Shown piece by piece: positions 17,482 to 25,185 of a stretch of 64,000 nucleotides of DNA. Numbering within the stretch: the first letter of the stretch is position 1; each line of letters begins with the position of its first letter. The stretch is taken from positions 1,922,001 to 1,986,000 of the forward strand of contig NZ_AP031496.1 of assembly GCF_042850945.1 (NCBI RefSeq), given 5' to 3'. The stretch is from Halioxenophilus aromaticivorans. Lineage in GTDB: Bacteria; Pseudomonadota; Gammaproteobacteria; Pseudomonadales; Cellvibrionaceae. The translations under genes were made by a program, and so were the position numbers. The notes beneath the pieces are model-generated. The model worked only from the letters and a program-made list of their open reading frames with translations. It had not been told where the DNA came from and searched no databases.

Positions 17482-18346
17482 CGAATTCTTCCACCAAAAA
17501 ATTAATAAAGAGCCGCACCTTTTGCGACATATGCCGGTTGCTTGGGTACACCGCCCAAGTACCGGTATCGGTGGGGTAGAAATCTTCCAGTGCGGTCACC
17601 AAACGGCCGTCGTCAATAAACGGCTGCAAATAAAACGAGGGCAGTTGCACCAATCCCAAGCCCGCTAAAGCAGCGTGTACAAGAGCCCGGCCATTGTTGC
17701 TGCGCCAGTTGCCGCTCATACGGATATCGATATGCCGGCTATTTTCTCTAAAGCGCCAAGTATCCAGGGTGCCAAGCAGGCAGTTGTGATTGCGCAAGGC
17801 GTGGGGGTCTTTGGGTACCGTGTGTTTGGCGAAGTATTCTGGGCTTGCGCAAATTAACAGCTTGCGCGCGGCAATGCGCCGAGCAATTAAAGAAGAGTCT
17901 TTCAACGCCCCAGCTCTAATAGCGATGTCGTAGCCCTCAGCCACCATATCCACCAGCCGATTACTAAAATCCAAGTCCACCTGAACTTGAGGGTAGCGGG
18001 CCATAAACTTAATGGCCGCCGGCGCGATATAGTCTTCGCCAAATTGGCCGGCCGCGCTGACTTTTAACAGGCCGCGAGCCTCGTGCTGTTGCTCAATGAT
18101 GGCTTGCTCGGCCTCGTGCAGGGAGGCGAGGAGGTCACGGCAGGTGGGATAAAAACTCTGGCCCACGTCGGTGAGGGTCACCTGGCGGGTGGTGCGGTTT
18201 AGCAGTAGGGCATCCAGATGGTTTTCCAAAATCGCAATTTGCCGGCTAACGTGGGATTTAGACACCTTAAGTTGCTCCGCAGCCTTGGAAAAACTGCTCT
18301 GGTCTACCACCGCAACAAACGTTTCTATGGCTTCAAGATGCTTCAT
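17474..18346 (-). CDS. LysR-family transcriptional regulator
   Basis: A 290-aa LysR regulator. The N-terminal winged helix is clear (AIETFVAVVDQSSFSKAAEQLKVSKSHVSRQI), followed by the linker helix and an effector-binding domain with SAAGQFGEDYIAP and the C-terminal VYPSNRHMSQKVRLF block common to CrgA-like LysR proteins that affect aldehyde or quinone responses. The ATG at 18346 follows AGGAAACG. It is divergent from the class III alcohol dehydrogenase gene with 239 bp between them, so it probably regulates the formaldehyde pathway; the effector is unknown. Confidence 0.9.
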   Translation of the reverse strand: MKHLEAIETFVAVVDQSSFSKAAEQLKVSKSHVSRQIAILENHLDALLLNRTTRQVTLTDVGQSFYPTCRDLLASLHEAEQAIIEQQHEARGLLKVSAAGQFGEDYIAPAAIKFMARYPQVQVDLDFSNRLVDMVAEGYDIAIRAGALKDSSLIARRIAARKLLICASPEYFAKHTVPKDPHALRNHNCLLGTLDTWRFRENSRHIDIRMSGNWRSNNGRALVHAALAGLGLVQLPSFYLQPFIDDGRLVTALEDFYPTDTGTWAVYPSNRHMSQKVRLFINFLVEEFAG

Positions 18347-18585
18347 AGTCGTTTCCTAACTGTTCCCTGAATGCAACAAACTGCCTTTGGTGTTGGATAT
18401 TGTGCCAACTGGCGTCAATATCAGCAATTGATACTCAAAAAACCACTGTTTCTATACTGCAACAGTGTTATGAAATATAGGCCATTAAAAGTCAGAGCAG
18501 AAACGAATAATCTTTCGCTTATTGAGTGTGGGGTAGGCGCAGGCCGGCTCCGGGCGAGTTATTAGATCTAATATTAGGAGCAGCA

Positions 18586-19695
18586 ATGAAAACACGAGCA
18601 GCGGTGGCGTTCGAAGCGGGCAAACCCTTACAGGTTGCCGACGTGGATTTGTCCGGGCCAAGAGAAGGCGAAGTACTGGTGGAGATCAAAGCCACCGGCG
18701 TATGCCACACGGATGCCTTTACCCTATCTGGCGATGACCCCGAAGGCGCCTTTCCGGCCATTTTAGGGCATGAGGGCGCCGGCGTTGTGGTGGATGTAGG
18801 CCCAGGCGTCAAAAGCGTTAAACCCGGTGACCATGTTATTCCGCTTTACACACCAGAGTGCCGCGAGTGTGACTACTGTTTGCACCCCAAAACCAACCTG
18901 TGCCAATCCATTCGTTCCACCCAAGGGCAAGGGGTTATGCCCGATGGCACCAGCCGCTTTACCTTAGACGGCAAACCCATTTTGCACTACATGGGCTGTT
19001 CTACCTTCTCTAACTACACGGTGCTACCGGAAATCGCCCTGGCCAAGGTCCGAGAAGACGCCCCGTTCGATAAAATATGCTACATCGGCTGTGGCGTAAC
19101 CACCGGTATTGGTGCGGTTGCTTTCACCATGAAAGTTGAGCCAGGCTCTACCGTTGCTGTGTTCGGTTTAGGCGGAATCGGCCTAAACGTGATTCAAGGG
19201 GCAAAAATGGTGGGCGCCAGCCGCATTATTGGTATCGACCTCAACCCAAGCAAAGTTGCCCTGGCCAAACAGTTCGGTATGACCGACTTTGTGAACCCCA
19301 AGGAAGTGGAAAATGTGGTGGACCACATCATCCAACTAACCGGCGGCGGCGTGGACTACAGCTTTGAGTGCATTGGTAACGTCAATGTTATGCGCCAGGC
19401 GCTGGAGTGCGCCCACAAGGGTTGGGGCCAAAGCTGCATTGTTGGTGTGGCTGGCGCAGGCCAGGAAATCAGCACCCGTCCATTCCAGCTGGTGACCGGC
19501 CGTAGCTGGAAAGGCACCGCCTTTGGTGGCGCCCGGGGCCGTACCGATGTACCCAAAATCGTCGATTGGTATATGGAAGGGCGCATTAATATCGACGACC
19601 TAATTACCCACACCATGCCGTTGGATGACATCAACAAAGCATTCGATTTAATGCACTCAGGTGAGAGCATTCGCTCAGTGGTGCTGTACGACTAA
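18586..19695 (+). CDS. frmA: S-(hydroxymethyl)glutathione dehydrogenase (class III ADH)
   Basis: This zinc alcohol dehydrogenase oxidises S-hydroxymethylglutathione, formed from formaldehyde and glutathione, to S-formylglutathione. The 369-aa protein has the catalytic-zinc segment GVCHTDAFTLSG with GHEGAGVV, the structural-zinc cysteines in PECRECDYCLHPKTNLC, the Rossmann motif FGLGGIGLNVIQG, and the class III ending WKGTAFGGARGRTDVPKIV. The frame is open 20 codons upstream, but the ATG at 18586 with TTAGGAG ahead gives the family start MKTRAAVAFEAGKPL. With fghA downstream it makes the complete pathway. It can also reduce S-nitrosoglutathione. Confidence 0.96.
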   Translation: MKTRAAVAFEAGKPLQVADVDLSGPREGEVLVEIKATGVCHTDAFTLSGDDPEGAFPAILGHEGAGVVVDVGPGVKSVKPGDHVIPLYTPECRECDYCLHPKTNLCQSIRSTQGQGVMPDGTSRFTLDGKPILHYMGCSTFSNYTVLPEIALAKVREDAPFDKICYIGCGVTTGIGAVAFTMKVEPGSTVAVFGLGGIGLNVIQGAKMVGASRIIGIDLNPSKVALAKQFGMTDFVNPKEVENVVDHIIQLTGGGVDYSFECIGNVNVMRQALECAHKGWGQSCIVGVAGAGQEISTRPFQLVTGRSWKGTAFGGARGRTDVPKIVDWYMEGRINIDDLITHTMPLDDINKAFDLMHSGESIRSVVLYD

Positions 19696-19708
19696 ATCTC
19701 GTTGCCTT

Positions 19709-19736
19709 GGCCGCCGCAGTGTGTGCGGCCTTTTTT
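19709..19736 (+). terminator. intrinsic terminator of frmA
   Basis: GGCCGC, a loop, GCGGCC and a T6 run lie 13 bp after the stop. It suggests frmA and fghA are transcribed separately or with partial read-through. Confidence 0.8.
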
Positions 19737-20101
19737 AATTCAGAGCCCCGCCCTTAATTGAAAGCACCGCCTTTAATTCAAGGCACCGCCGACACAATAA
19801 CAAAACACACCCGGAAAGGGGTTTAGGGGAAAGGGGCTTAGGGGAAAAGGCGCACAGGGAATGGCAGCGGATGGCCATTAGTGGTTGTGAGATGGCTCGA
19901 TTACCGTTTCTCGTAGTTGCAATGAAATGAGTAGTGGCAATTAATAGAGACATTAAAACGTGGTTGAATTAAAAAGCGGCCAAATGTACTTCTCGCCCAA
20001 AACCCGCGTTTTTGGTGGGGTAGCAGACTACAATGCCAATAGGCAAAGACCACAGGCAAATACCGTAGTATGATGGCTTGGTCGTTAAGGGGGAGTGAGG
20101 C
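19737..20101. other. intergenic region with short repeats
   Basis: The 365 bp between the frmA terminator and fghA hold degenerate short repeats: copies of a CACCGCC/TTAATT motif at about 19745-19790 and a G-rich tandem repeat at 19815-19844. The frames open here translate to low-complexity sequence and I call no gene. GGGGGAG at about 20090 is the fghA ribosome site. Confidence 0.5.
19815..19844. repeat. 15-bp tandem repeat, two copies
   Basis: AAAGGGGTTTAGGGG is followed directly by AAAGGGGCTTAGGGG, one base different. The strand is rich in G-runs (four GGGG tracts), so a G-quadruplex is conceivable. Confidence 0.7.
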
Positions 20102-20956
20102 ATGTATACCAATATTAAACAAATCGATAGCCACAAGTGTTTCGACGGCGAGCAATTACGCTTTGAGCACGCGTCCAGTACGCTTAATTGCACCATGAAT
20201 TTCTCAGTGTTTTTGCCAGCCCAGGCAAAAAATTCTTCCGTACCGGTATTGCTTTGGTTATCAGGGTTAACCTGCACCGATGAGAATTTTGTGACCAAAG
20301 CCGGTGCACAACAATATGCCGCCGATTACGGTGTGGCTATTGTTACGCCGGACACCAGTCCTCGGGGGGAAGGCGTGCCAGACGACGACAACGGCGCCTA
20401 CGACTTTGGCTTGGGTGCCGGTTTTTACGTTAACGCCACGCAAAAGCCTTGGTCTGAACATTACAAAATGTACGATTACATCGTGTCTGAGCTGCCCAGT
20501 GTGGTGGGCTCAGAATTGCCAATCGACTTTAACCGCTGTGCCATTTTAGGCCATTCCATGGGTGGCCACGGCGCCCTGACCATTGCCTTGAAAAACCCTG
20601 GCATGTTCCGCTCGGTATCGGCGTTTTCGCCCATTTGTGCGCCCAGCCAATGCGCCTGGGGGGAAAAGGCCTTGGGCTTGTATTTGGGTGCAGATAAAGA
20701 AGCCTGGGCAGAATACGACGCGGTAGAATTACTAGGCAAAGGCAAGCCCAAAGAGAAATTGCCGGTGCTGGTAGACCAAGGCGATGCCGATAACTTTTTA
20801 GCAGACCAACTGAAAACACAACTGCTGATTAACGCTGCTGCCAATGCCGACTACCCCATGAGTGTTCGCATGCAAGCTGGCTACGACCACAGTTACTTTT
20901 TTGTCGCCTCGTTTATTGGCGAGCATATTAAATTTCACGCCAAGCATTTGCTGTAA
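20102..20956 (+). CDS. fghA: S-formylglutathione hydrolase
   Basis: This serine esterase (284 aa) hydrolyses S-formylglutathione to formate and glutathione, the second step of formaldehyde detoxification. It has the nucleophile motif GHSMGG with Ser152, the oxyanion and substrate block LWLSGLTCTDENF, the TPDTSPRGEG segment, and the catalytic Asp and His in VDQGDADNFL and GYDHSYFF. Size and motifs match the esterase D family. It starts at an ATG behind GGGGGAG, about 400 bp downstream of frmA in the same direction. Convergent with ogt. Confidence 0.96.
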   Translation: MYTNIKQIDSHKCFDGEQLRFEHASSTLNCTMNFSVFLPAQAKNSSVPVLLWLSGLTCTDENFVTKAGAQQYAADYGVAIVTPDTSPRGEGVPDDDNGAYDFGLGAGFYVNATQKPWSEHYKMYDYIVSELPSVVGSELPIDFNRCAILGHSMGGHGALTIALKNPGMFRSVSAFSPICAPSQCAWGEKALGLYLGADKEAWAEYDAVELLGKGKPKEKLPVLVDQGDADNFLADQLKTQLLINAAANADYPMSVRMQAGYDHSYFFVASFIGEHIKFHAKHLL

Positions 20957-21047
20957 AAAGCATTACTGCCAAAGGTGCCGGTGGATTCTTGCTGGCGCCT
21001 TCGATAATTTCCTTTCTGTTTTTACTTTGTTGGTTTTTCTTCCTAGG

Positions 21048-21545
21048 TTAACGTATTGAGTGGCCTTTTTCGTGGTCCAGCAACCACTGCTTTGCCGTTA
21101 ATCCCCCGGCGTAGCCGGTTAGGCTGCCATTTTTACCCACCACTCGGTGGCAGGGCACAATGATGGCAATTTTATTGGCGCCGTTGGCCGCGCCAACCGC
21201 CTGAAACGCACGGGGCTTATTAATGGCTTGGCAAATATCGCCGTAACTTACGGTTTTGCCTGCGGGCAATTTCTGTAACGCCTGCCACACCGTTTGCTGA
21301 AATTCCGTGCCTGGTTGTTTCAGCGGCAAATCAAACTGCTGGCGAGTTCCGGCAAAATATTCCTGCAGTTGTTGGCACGCCTGCTCAAATACATCGGCCT
21401 GCCTCTGGCTGTTTTGTTTTAGCGCTAAAAAATCTTTGTGTTGCGTTAAATACACGCCGTTAATGTGTTCACCATCGCCGGTAATTAAAACCTCACCCAA
21501 GGGGCTGGCGAGAGTGGTGTGGTAGCGATTAAACAGATTGGTCAT
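21048..21545 (-). CDS. ogt: methylated-DNA-[protein]-cysteine S-methyltransferase
   Basis: Ogt/MGMT removes methyl groups from O6-methylguanine and O4-methylthymine by irreversible transfer to its own cysteine. The 165-aa protein has the acceptor Cys132 in PCHRVVG, the DNA-binding helix block KTVSYGDICQAI with the Arg finger region KPRAFQAVGAANGAN, and the closing GYAGGLTAKQWLLDHE. It overlaps the upstream AlkA-like gene by 17 bp, so the two are one repair operon. Confidence 0.95.
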   Translation of the reverse strand: MTNLFNRYHTTLASPLGEVLITGDGEHINGVYLTQHKDFLALKQNSQRQADVFEQACQQLQEYFAGTRQQFDLPLKQPGTEFQQTVWQALQKLPAGKTVSYGDICQAINKPRAFQAVGAANGANKIAIIVPCHRVVGKNGSLTGYAGGLTAKQWLLDHEKGHSIR

Positions 21546-22965
21546 GGGCTATTTTCCACAAATATAAACAGGCGTAGCTGCGCCAGGGGCGCCACGGTTG
21601 AGACAATGCTTCGGCTTGTTTGGCCGTTCGGGTAATGGCATCGGCGCCGGCCAGGGCCTTGCGTAACACAATGTCTTCCTTGGGGAAGGCATCCGGCCAC
21701 GCCAGGGCGCGCAGGGCAACGTAGTTTGCCGTCCACGGGCCAATGCCCTTAATGGCTTGTAATTGGTTTATCACCGCCTCGGCGTCGGCTCCGGGGGCCA
21801 ATACCAGTTGGCCAGAACACACCTGCTGGGCAATGGCGATAATAGCCTCGGCGCGGCGGGCAATAATGCCCAGTGAAGCGATATCGTCCACGTGGGCGTG
21901 GGCAATCACATGGGCGCTAACCGGCAGGCGGGTGAGCTCCGGTTGAATACCTTGGTAGGGTTGGCAGAAGCGGTCGCAAAACCGGCGAGACAGAGTAGCA
22001 GCGGCTTTTACCGTAATTTGCTGGCCCAAAACAGCCCGCACGGCCAGCTCAAAGCCGGCAAAACTGCCCGGTACCCGCAGGCCTAAACCCTTATCGCTAA
22101 AATTACCGGGGATTTTACCGGCCATTAAATTCTCGGCGATCAATTGCGGCTGGGCTTGGGTGTCGAACACCTGCTTGGCCTGGTCTATTACCGTGGCAAT
22201 AACCGGGTGTAACCCGGCGCTAACGGCCAGCGCCAATTGGTGCTTGGCTTCGTTATGGGTAACCTTAATTTCACCGTGCACGGTGCTGCCATCGCGGTTA
22301 ACCAGCGCAAGGCTGCGGGCAAAACTGTGGTCGGTAATATGTTCTACGCCGTAGATTTGGCGGCTGGCTAAAAACGCCAGTAATTCCTGCCAGCGATAGG
22401 GCGGCCGATAATTAAGCGTTAGCCGCAACCAATCTTTTTGCTCGGGGTTTTGGGCCTTGGTTTTACGCAGGCCCGTGGGGGTAAGTTGGTAGCGTTGTTT
22501 AAACACATCGTTAAAGCGCCGCACACTGCTAAAGCCGGCGGCAAAGGCAACGTCGGTTACGCTCATTTCCGTGTCGGTTAACAGCCGTTTTGCTAGCAGT
22601 AAGTTCTGCGTGCGTTGCCACTGCTTTGGAGTAACGCCAAAGGCTTGCTTGCTGTTACGGCGCTGCTGGCGCTCCCCCAGGGTTTGATCTTCCGGCTCTA
22701 CAAATGGCGAGTTTGGCGCAACGCCAGAAACCCCAGGTGCCAGCTCCGGCCGGCACAGCAAGCAGGGCCGAAAATCCGCCAGCTCTGCCTCCGCCGCCGT
22801 GTTAAAAAACACGCAATTCTCCCGCTTGGGTTTGCGCGCCCGGCACACCGGCCGGCAATACACGCCGGTGGAAGTCACGCCCGTAAAAAACACCCCATCA
22901 TAGCGCCGATCACGGGCGTAAAAGGCCTTAAGCAAGTGTTCTGGTATTGGCTGAGGTATTTTCAT
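21529..22965 (-). CDS. Ada zinc domain / AraC / AlkA glycosylase fusion
   Basis: This 478-aa protein joins three parts. Residues 1-78 are an Ada-type methyl-phosphotriester sensor with the zinc cysteines Cys37, Cys41, Cys68 and Cys71. Residues about 95-170 are an AraC-type DNA-binding region. The rest is an AlkA-like 3-methyladenine DNA glycosylase with the helix-hairpin-helix IKGIGPWTANYVALRAL and the catalytic Asp in PDAFPKEDIVLRKA. Such fusions (Actinobacteria and Proteobacteria) sense DNA methylation, activate the operon and excise alkylated bases. The AraC part looks shortened: only 37 residues separate the last zinc Cys from FGVTP, against about 50 in E. coli Ada, and the first helix-turn-helix is not recognisable. 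Overlaps ogt. Confidence 0.9.
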   Translation of the reverse strand: MKIPQPIPEHLLKAFYARDRRYDGVFFTGVTSTGVYCRPVCRARKPKRENCVFFNTAAEAELADFRPCLLCRPELAPGVSGVAPNSPFVEPEDQTLGERQQRRNSKQAFGVTPKQWQRTQNLLLAKRLLTDTEMSVTDVAFAAGFSSVRRFNDVFKQRYQLTPTGLRKTKAQNPEQKDWLRLTLNYRPPYRWQELLAFLASRQIYGVEHITDHSFARSLALVNRDGSTVHGEIKVTHNEAKHQLALAVSAGLHPVIATVIDQAKQVFDTQAQPQLIAENLMAGKIPGNFSDKGLGLRVPGSFAGFELAVRAVLGQQITVKAAATLSRRFCDRFCQPYQGIQPELTRLPVSAHVIAHAHVDDIASLGIIARRAEAIIAIAQQVCSGQLVLAPGADAEAVINQLQAIKGIGPWTANYVALRALAWPDAFPKEDIVLRKALAGADAITRTAKQAEALSQPWRPWRSYACLYLWKIAHDQSV

Positions 22966-23098
22966 GCAGCCATTGTAACGCTGTGCAGAGGCTAATGCTG
23001 GCTGTTTTTGGACATCTAATCTGGGGCCAAGATTAAATCCAATAGAGCAAATTGGTGTTCAACCGTAAAGCTTCGAGTATTAAGTCCTTTAGGCGAAA

Positions 23099-23212
23099 GT
23101 GATCACTGCGTCACAAGATTTGTATCAGGTATTCAAAAATACCAGCCAAGAATTGCGCGGTGCAATTACTGAGGTTAATTTGCTTCGCTACTTGCCAAAC
23201 GGTTTACGTTAA
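23099..23212 (+). CDS. small ORF, 37 codons, upstream of the 340-aa protein
   Basis: A GTG at 23099 with AGG six bases ahead opens 37 codons (starts MITASQDLYQVFKNTSQELR) and ends at a TAA at 23210, 14 bp before the next gene and overlapping that gene's ribosome site. An in-frame TAG at 23090 bounds it on the left. The predicted peptide is helical, with normal amino acid make-up. I do not recognise it. It may be a real small protein, a translational coupler for the next gene, or chance. Confidence 0.35.
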   Translation: MITASQDLYQVFKNTSQELRGAITEVNLLRYLPNGLR

Positions 23213-23226
23213 AAGGATTTACTACT

Positions 23227-24249
23227 ATGAGCATAGCCCCGGAAGACGTCCTATTTTTTATCGCCGACCACGATTCAACCTTACTGGATACGCTTTACAC
23301 GGTGTACGAACACCCATCGCGAGCCACCGAAGCGCATTTCCGCCGTGTGAACAGTCATCTAGTAAATGACACCATCCTCACTGGCCAAATGGTCATAATC
23401 ACCCCCGAAGACCCTATGCAATGTACCATTTGGGAGCAGGAAATGGCCGCGGCGGCGAGAGAAGTTGACGCTGAGCGAGAAAGGCTCACGGATAAAGAGC
23501 GGCAGCTGTTGGCGAAGCACTACGCCATTATCGGTAATGCTGCCAGCTACTCGGGTACTATGTACGGATGGACCAGCACCTACTTCGACCAAAAGAAACG
23601 CCACGTGGAGCGTATCTTAAAACGCATAGAAGAGCTTTATCGTACGACCTACGATAAAACCGGTAGTTTGAAAGGTGAGCAATTTTTTGCTCAACGACGA
23701 AGTTTATTGCTGCAAGTGGATACCACCATCAATGGAATGTTGGAACGGAAATTATTTGGCCAGGATATCCATGCTAATAGGATAAAGTCACAATTGGGGT
23801 TGAGCAGTAAGTCCATTGTGCATCAATGGAATGCACTGGGTGGCTCTGGCGAGATCAAAAATTTTTCTAGTAACTATCGTCACCTCACAAATACCGCTAG
23901 AACATTTGGCCGAGTGGGGCATTTGGCCATAGCTTTGGATGTGGGTTCCAGTGTTGCGGCTATTGCGGAGGCTTGTAGTCTAGAACCTGATAGTGAGTTC
24001 TGTGCAAGAACAAAATACGAGCAAGCCGGACGGGCCATCGGGAGTATAGGGATCGGTTCGGTCGGTGGAAAGATAGGTGCCTATGGTGTTTGTAATCTAG
24101 TTTTCGGGTTGGAATCATTCGGGACTAGCCTGTTATGGTGTACGATTGTCTCAGGAGTTGCGGGTGGCTACGTAGGCAGTTCAGCTGGGAGTGTCGTCGG
24201 TGAAAAGTTGGGCTCGACTTTGTACAGTAAAAGGCATGTTTTAAAGTGA
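23227..24249 (+). CDS. unidentified protein: LysM-like start, glycine-rich hydrophobic end
   Basis: I do not recognise a named family. The first 60 residues resemble a degenerate LysM-type module (TLLDTLYTVYEHP ... VNSHLVNDTILTGQMVII). Residues 65-175 are charged and helical and may be coiled. From about 229 to 325 it is hydrophobic and rich in small residues, with glycine-zipper spacing (GSIGIGSVGGKIG at 272-284, GVAGGYVGSSAG at 310-321), the type of segment that inserts in membranes. No signal peptide. It starts at an ATG behind AAAAGGA and overlaps the next gene, a small membrane protein, by 4 bp. The arrangement resembles pore-forming effectors with membrane-protein immunity genes (for example type VI effectors such as Tse4); no secretion gene is nearby, so this is inference. 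Confidence 0.8.
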   Translation: MSIAPEDVLFFIADHDSTLLDTLYTVYEHPSRATEAHFRRVNSHLVNDTILTGQMVIITPEDPMQCTIWEQEMAAAAREVDAERERLTDKERQLLAKHYAIIGNAASYSGTMYGWTSTYFDQKKRHVERILKRIEELYRTTYDKTGSLKGEQFFAQRRSLLLQVDTTINGMLERKLFGQDIHANRIKSQLGLSSKSIVHQWNALGGSGEIKNFSSNYRHLTNTARTFGRVGHLAIALDVGSSVAAIAEACSLEPDSEFCARTKYEQAGRAIGSIGIGSVGGKIGAYGVCNLVFGLESFGTSLLWCTIVSGVAGGYVGSSAGSVVGEKLGSTLYSKRHVLK

Positions 24250-24608
24250 GCGATTATTTCTATCGAGAGGCCGTTTTTTATTTTTCGCTTATTACTGTTG
24301 CGCTAGGGGGGCTAGAGTTTTTACACACCATCTATTTTCAGGTGAGATATCAAAAAAAAGTGGATGTGCTTATTAATGGCGACAATTATATCGACGGTGG
24401 TTGGATTTTTAATGCATCCAGAATGATGATGTATGCTCATTATTGCTTGTTCCCTAAACGCGCTGAGCGTGCTGGCGTAGAGAAAGCTATCCACCAAATA
24501 CCTGTGGCCATTAAATGGCATTTAATTGTTCACTGGGTGGCGGTGATTTTAGTGTGCTTTTTAGCGGCGATTGCATACCTATGTGTGCGTTCTATAGGTG
24601 GGTTTTAA
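24246..24608 (+). CDS. small two-helix membrane protein, candidate immunity protein
   Basis: A 120-aa protein with two clear membrane helices, at about residues 9-31 and 91-115, joined by a polar stretch containing INGDNYIDGGWIFNASRMMM. The start is GTG at 24246, which overlaps the stop of the 340-aa gene (GTGA), so translation is coupled. I do not recognise the family. Tight coupling to a protein with a probable membrane-inserting domain suggests it could protect the cell from that protein; alternatively the two form a complex. GC content and codon use look lower than in the flanking genes, by eye only. Confidence 0.75.
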   Translation: MSDYFYREAVFYFSLITVALGGLEFLHTIYFQVRYQKKVDVLINGDNYIDGGWIFNASRMMMYAHYCLFPKRAERAGVEKAIHQIPVAIKWHLIVHWVAVILVCFLAAIAYLCVRSIGGF

Positions 24609-24712
24609 TGCTCGATAGAGGCTTAAAGTTTGCGGGCGTGTGAGACTGTGTTTGTGGAAGATGGTATTCGCCTTATGGTGCACTTTAGCCGCCGGTGTGG
24701 CAGGAGGCTGTC

Positions 24713-24781
24713 ATGGCAGTAAGTCAGTTGGAGTGTGCCTCCAAGATGTTGGAGGTTTTTGTTAAAAACACCATGCCGTAA
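24713..24781 (+). CDS. tiny ORF, 22 codons, with perfect ribosome site
   Basis: AGGAGG at 24702-24707 is followed, five bases on, by an ATG opening 22 codons (MAVSQLECASKMLEVFVKNT then MP) that end in TAA. A perfect ribosome site at ideal spacing is more than expected by chance. The peptide matches nothing I know. It may be a small protein or the surviving start of a truncated gene. Confidence 0.35.
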   Translation: MAVSQLECASKMLEVFVKNTMP

Positions 24782-24831
24782 AATGACAATGAATGGTTAT
24801 ACAGGCTTATTTTTATAGGGGATGTGATGTA

Positions 24832-24999
24832 ATGTCGTTTATATATTATTTGGCTATTTCATCGGCTGTAATAATCGGAATCAACCTCGTTAGTTTCCTG
24901 TTTGATTCTTTTTCTGTGTTCACACTAATCGGCAGCTCCTTGGCTACGCTACTAGCTGCGCTTTTCGTTTATAAGATACAGAGTATTGGTAAGCAGTAA
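24832..24999 (+). CDS. very small membrane protein (55 aa)
   Basis: The predicted product has two hydrophobic segments (about residues 4-24 and 27-46) with a short turn and a basic tail, KIQSIGKQ. I chose the ATG at 24832, which follows AGGGGA and leaves a compact membrane protein; the frame is open 13 codons upstream without a good ribosome site. It is co-directional with the two preceding genes, about 220 bp after the 120-aa gene. Unrecognised; small hydrophobic proteins in such places may be toxins, immunity proteins or fragments. Confidence 0.5.
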   Translation: MSFIYYLAISSAVIIGINLVSFLFDSFSVFTLIGSSLATLLAALFVYKIQSIGKQ

Positions 25000-25010
25000 G
25001 CAGTAAGCAG
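24990..25010. repeat. TAAGCAG tandem repeat, three copies
   Basis: Three perfect copies of the 7-mer TAAGCAG span the end of the 55-aa gene. Each copy carries TAA, so slippage would change little of the protein. Probably replication slippage in a relaxed region. Confidence 0.85.
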
Positions 25011-25185
25011 TGTGGACGGTATTAGCGTTTATTAAGGTGGCAGTATATCGTTGGCCTTATCTGTTTCAGTAAGGCTATACAGATTGGCGCTGGATTTGGC
25101 GTAAGTGCTCAACAAACCCCATCTAACGCTATTAATCCCTAACCCTATCCTCTCTTTCAAAATCAATGCACCAGAAGGAGTTAGC

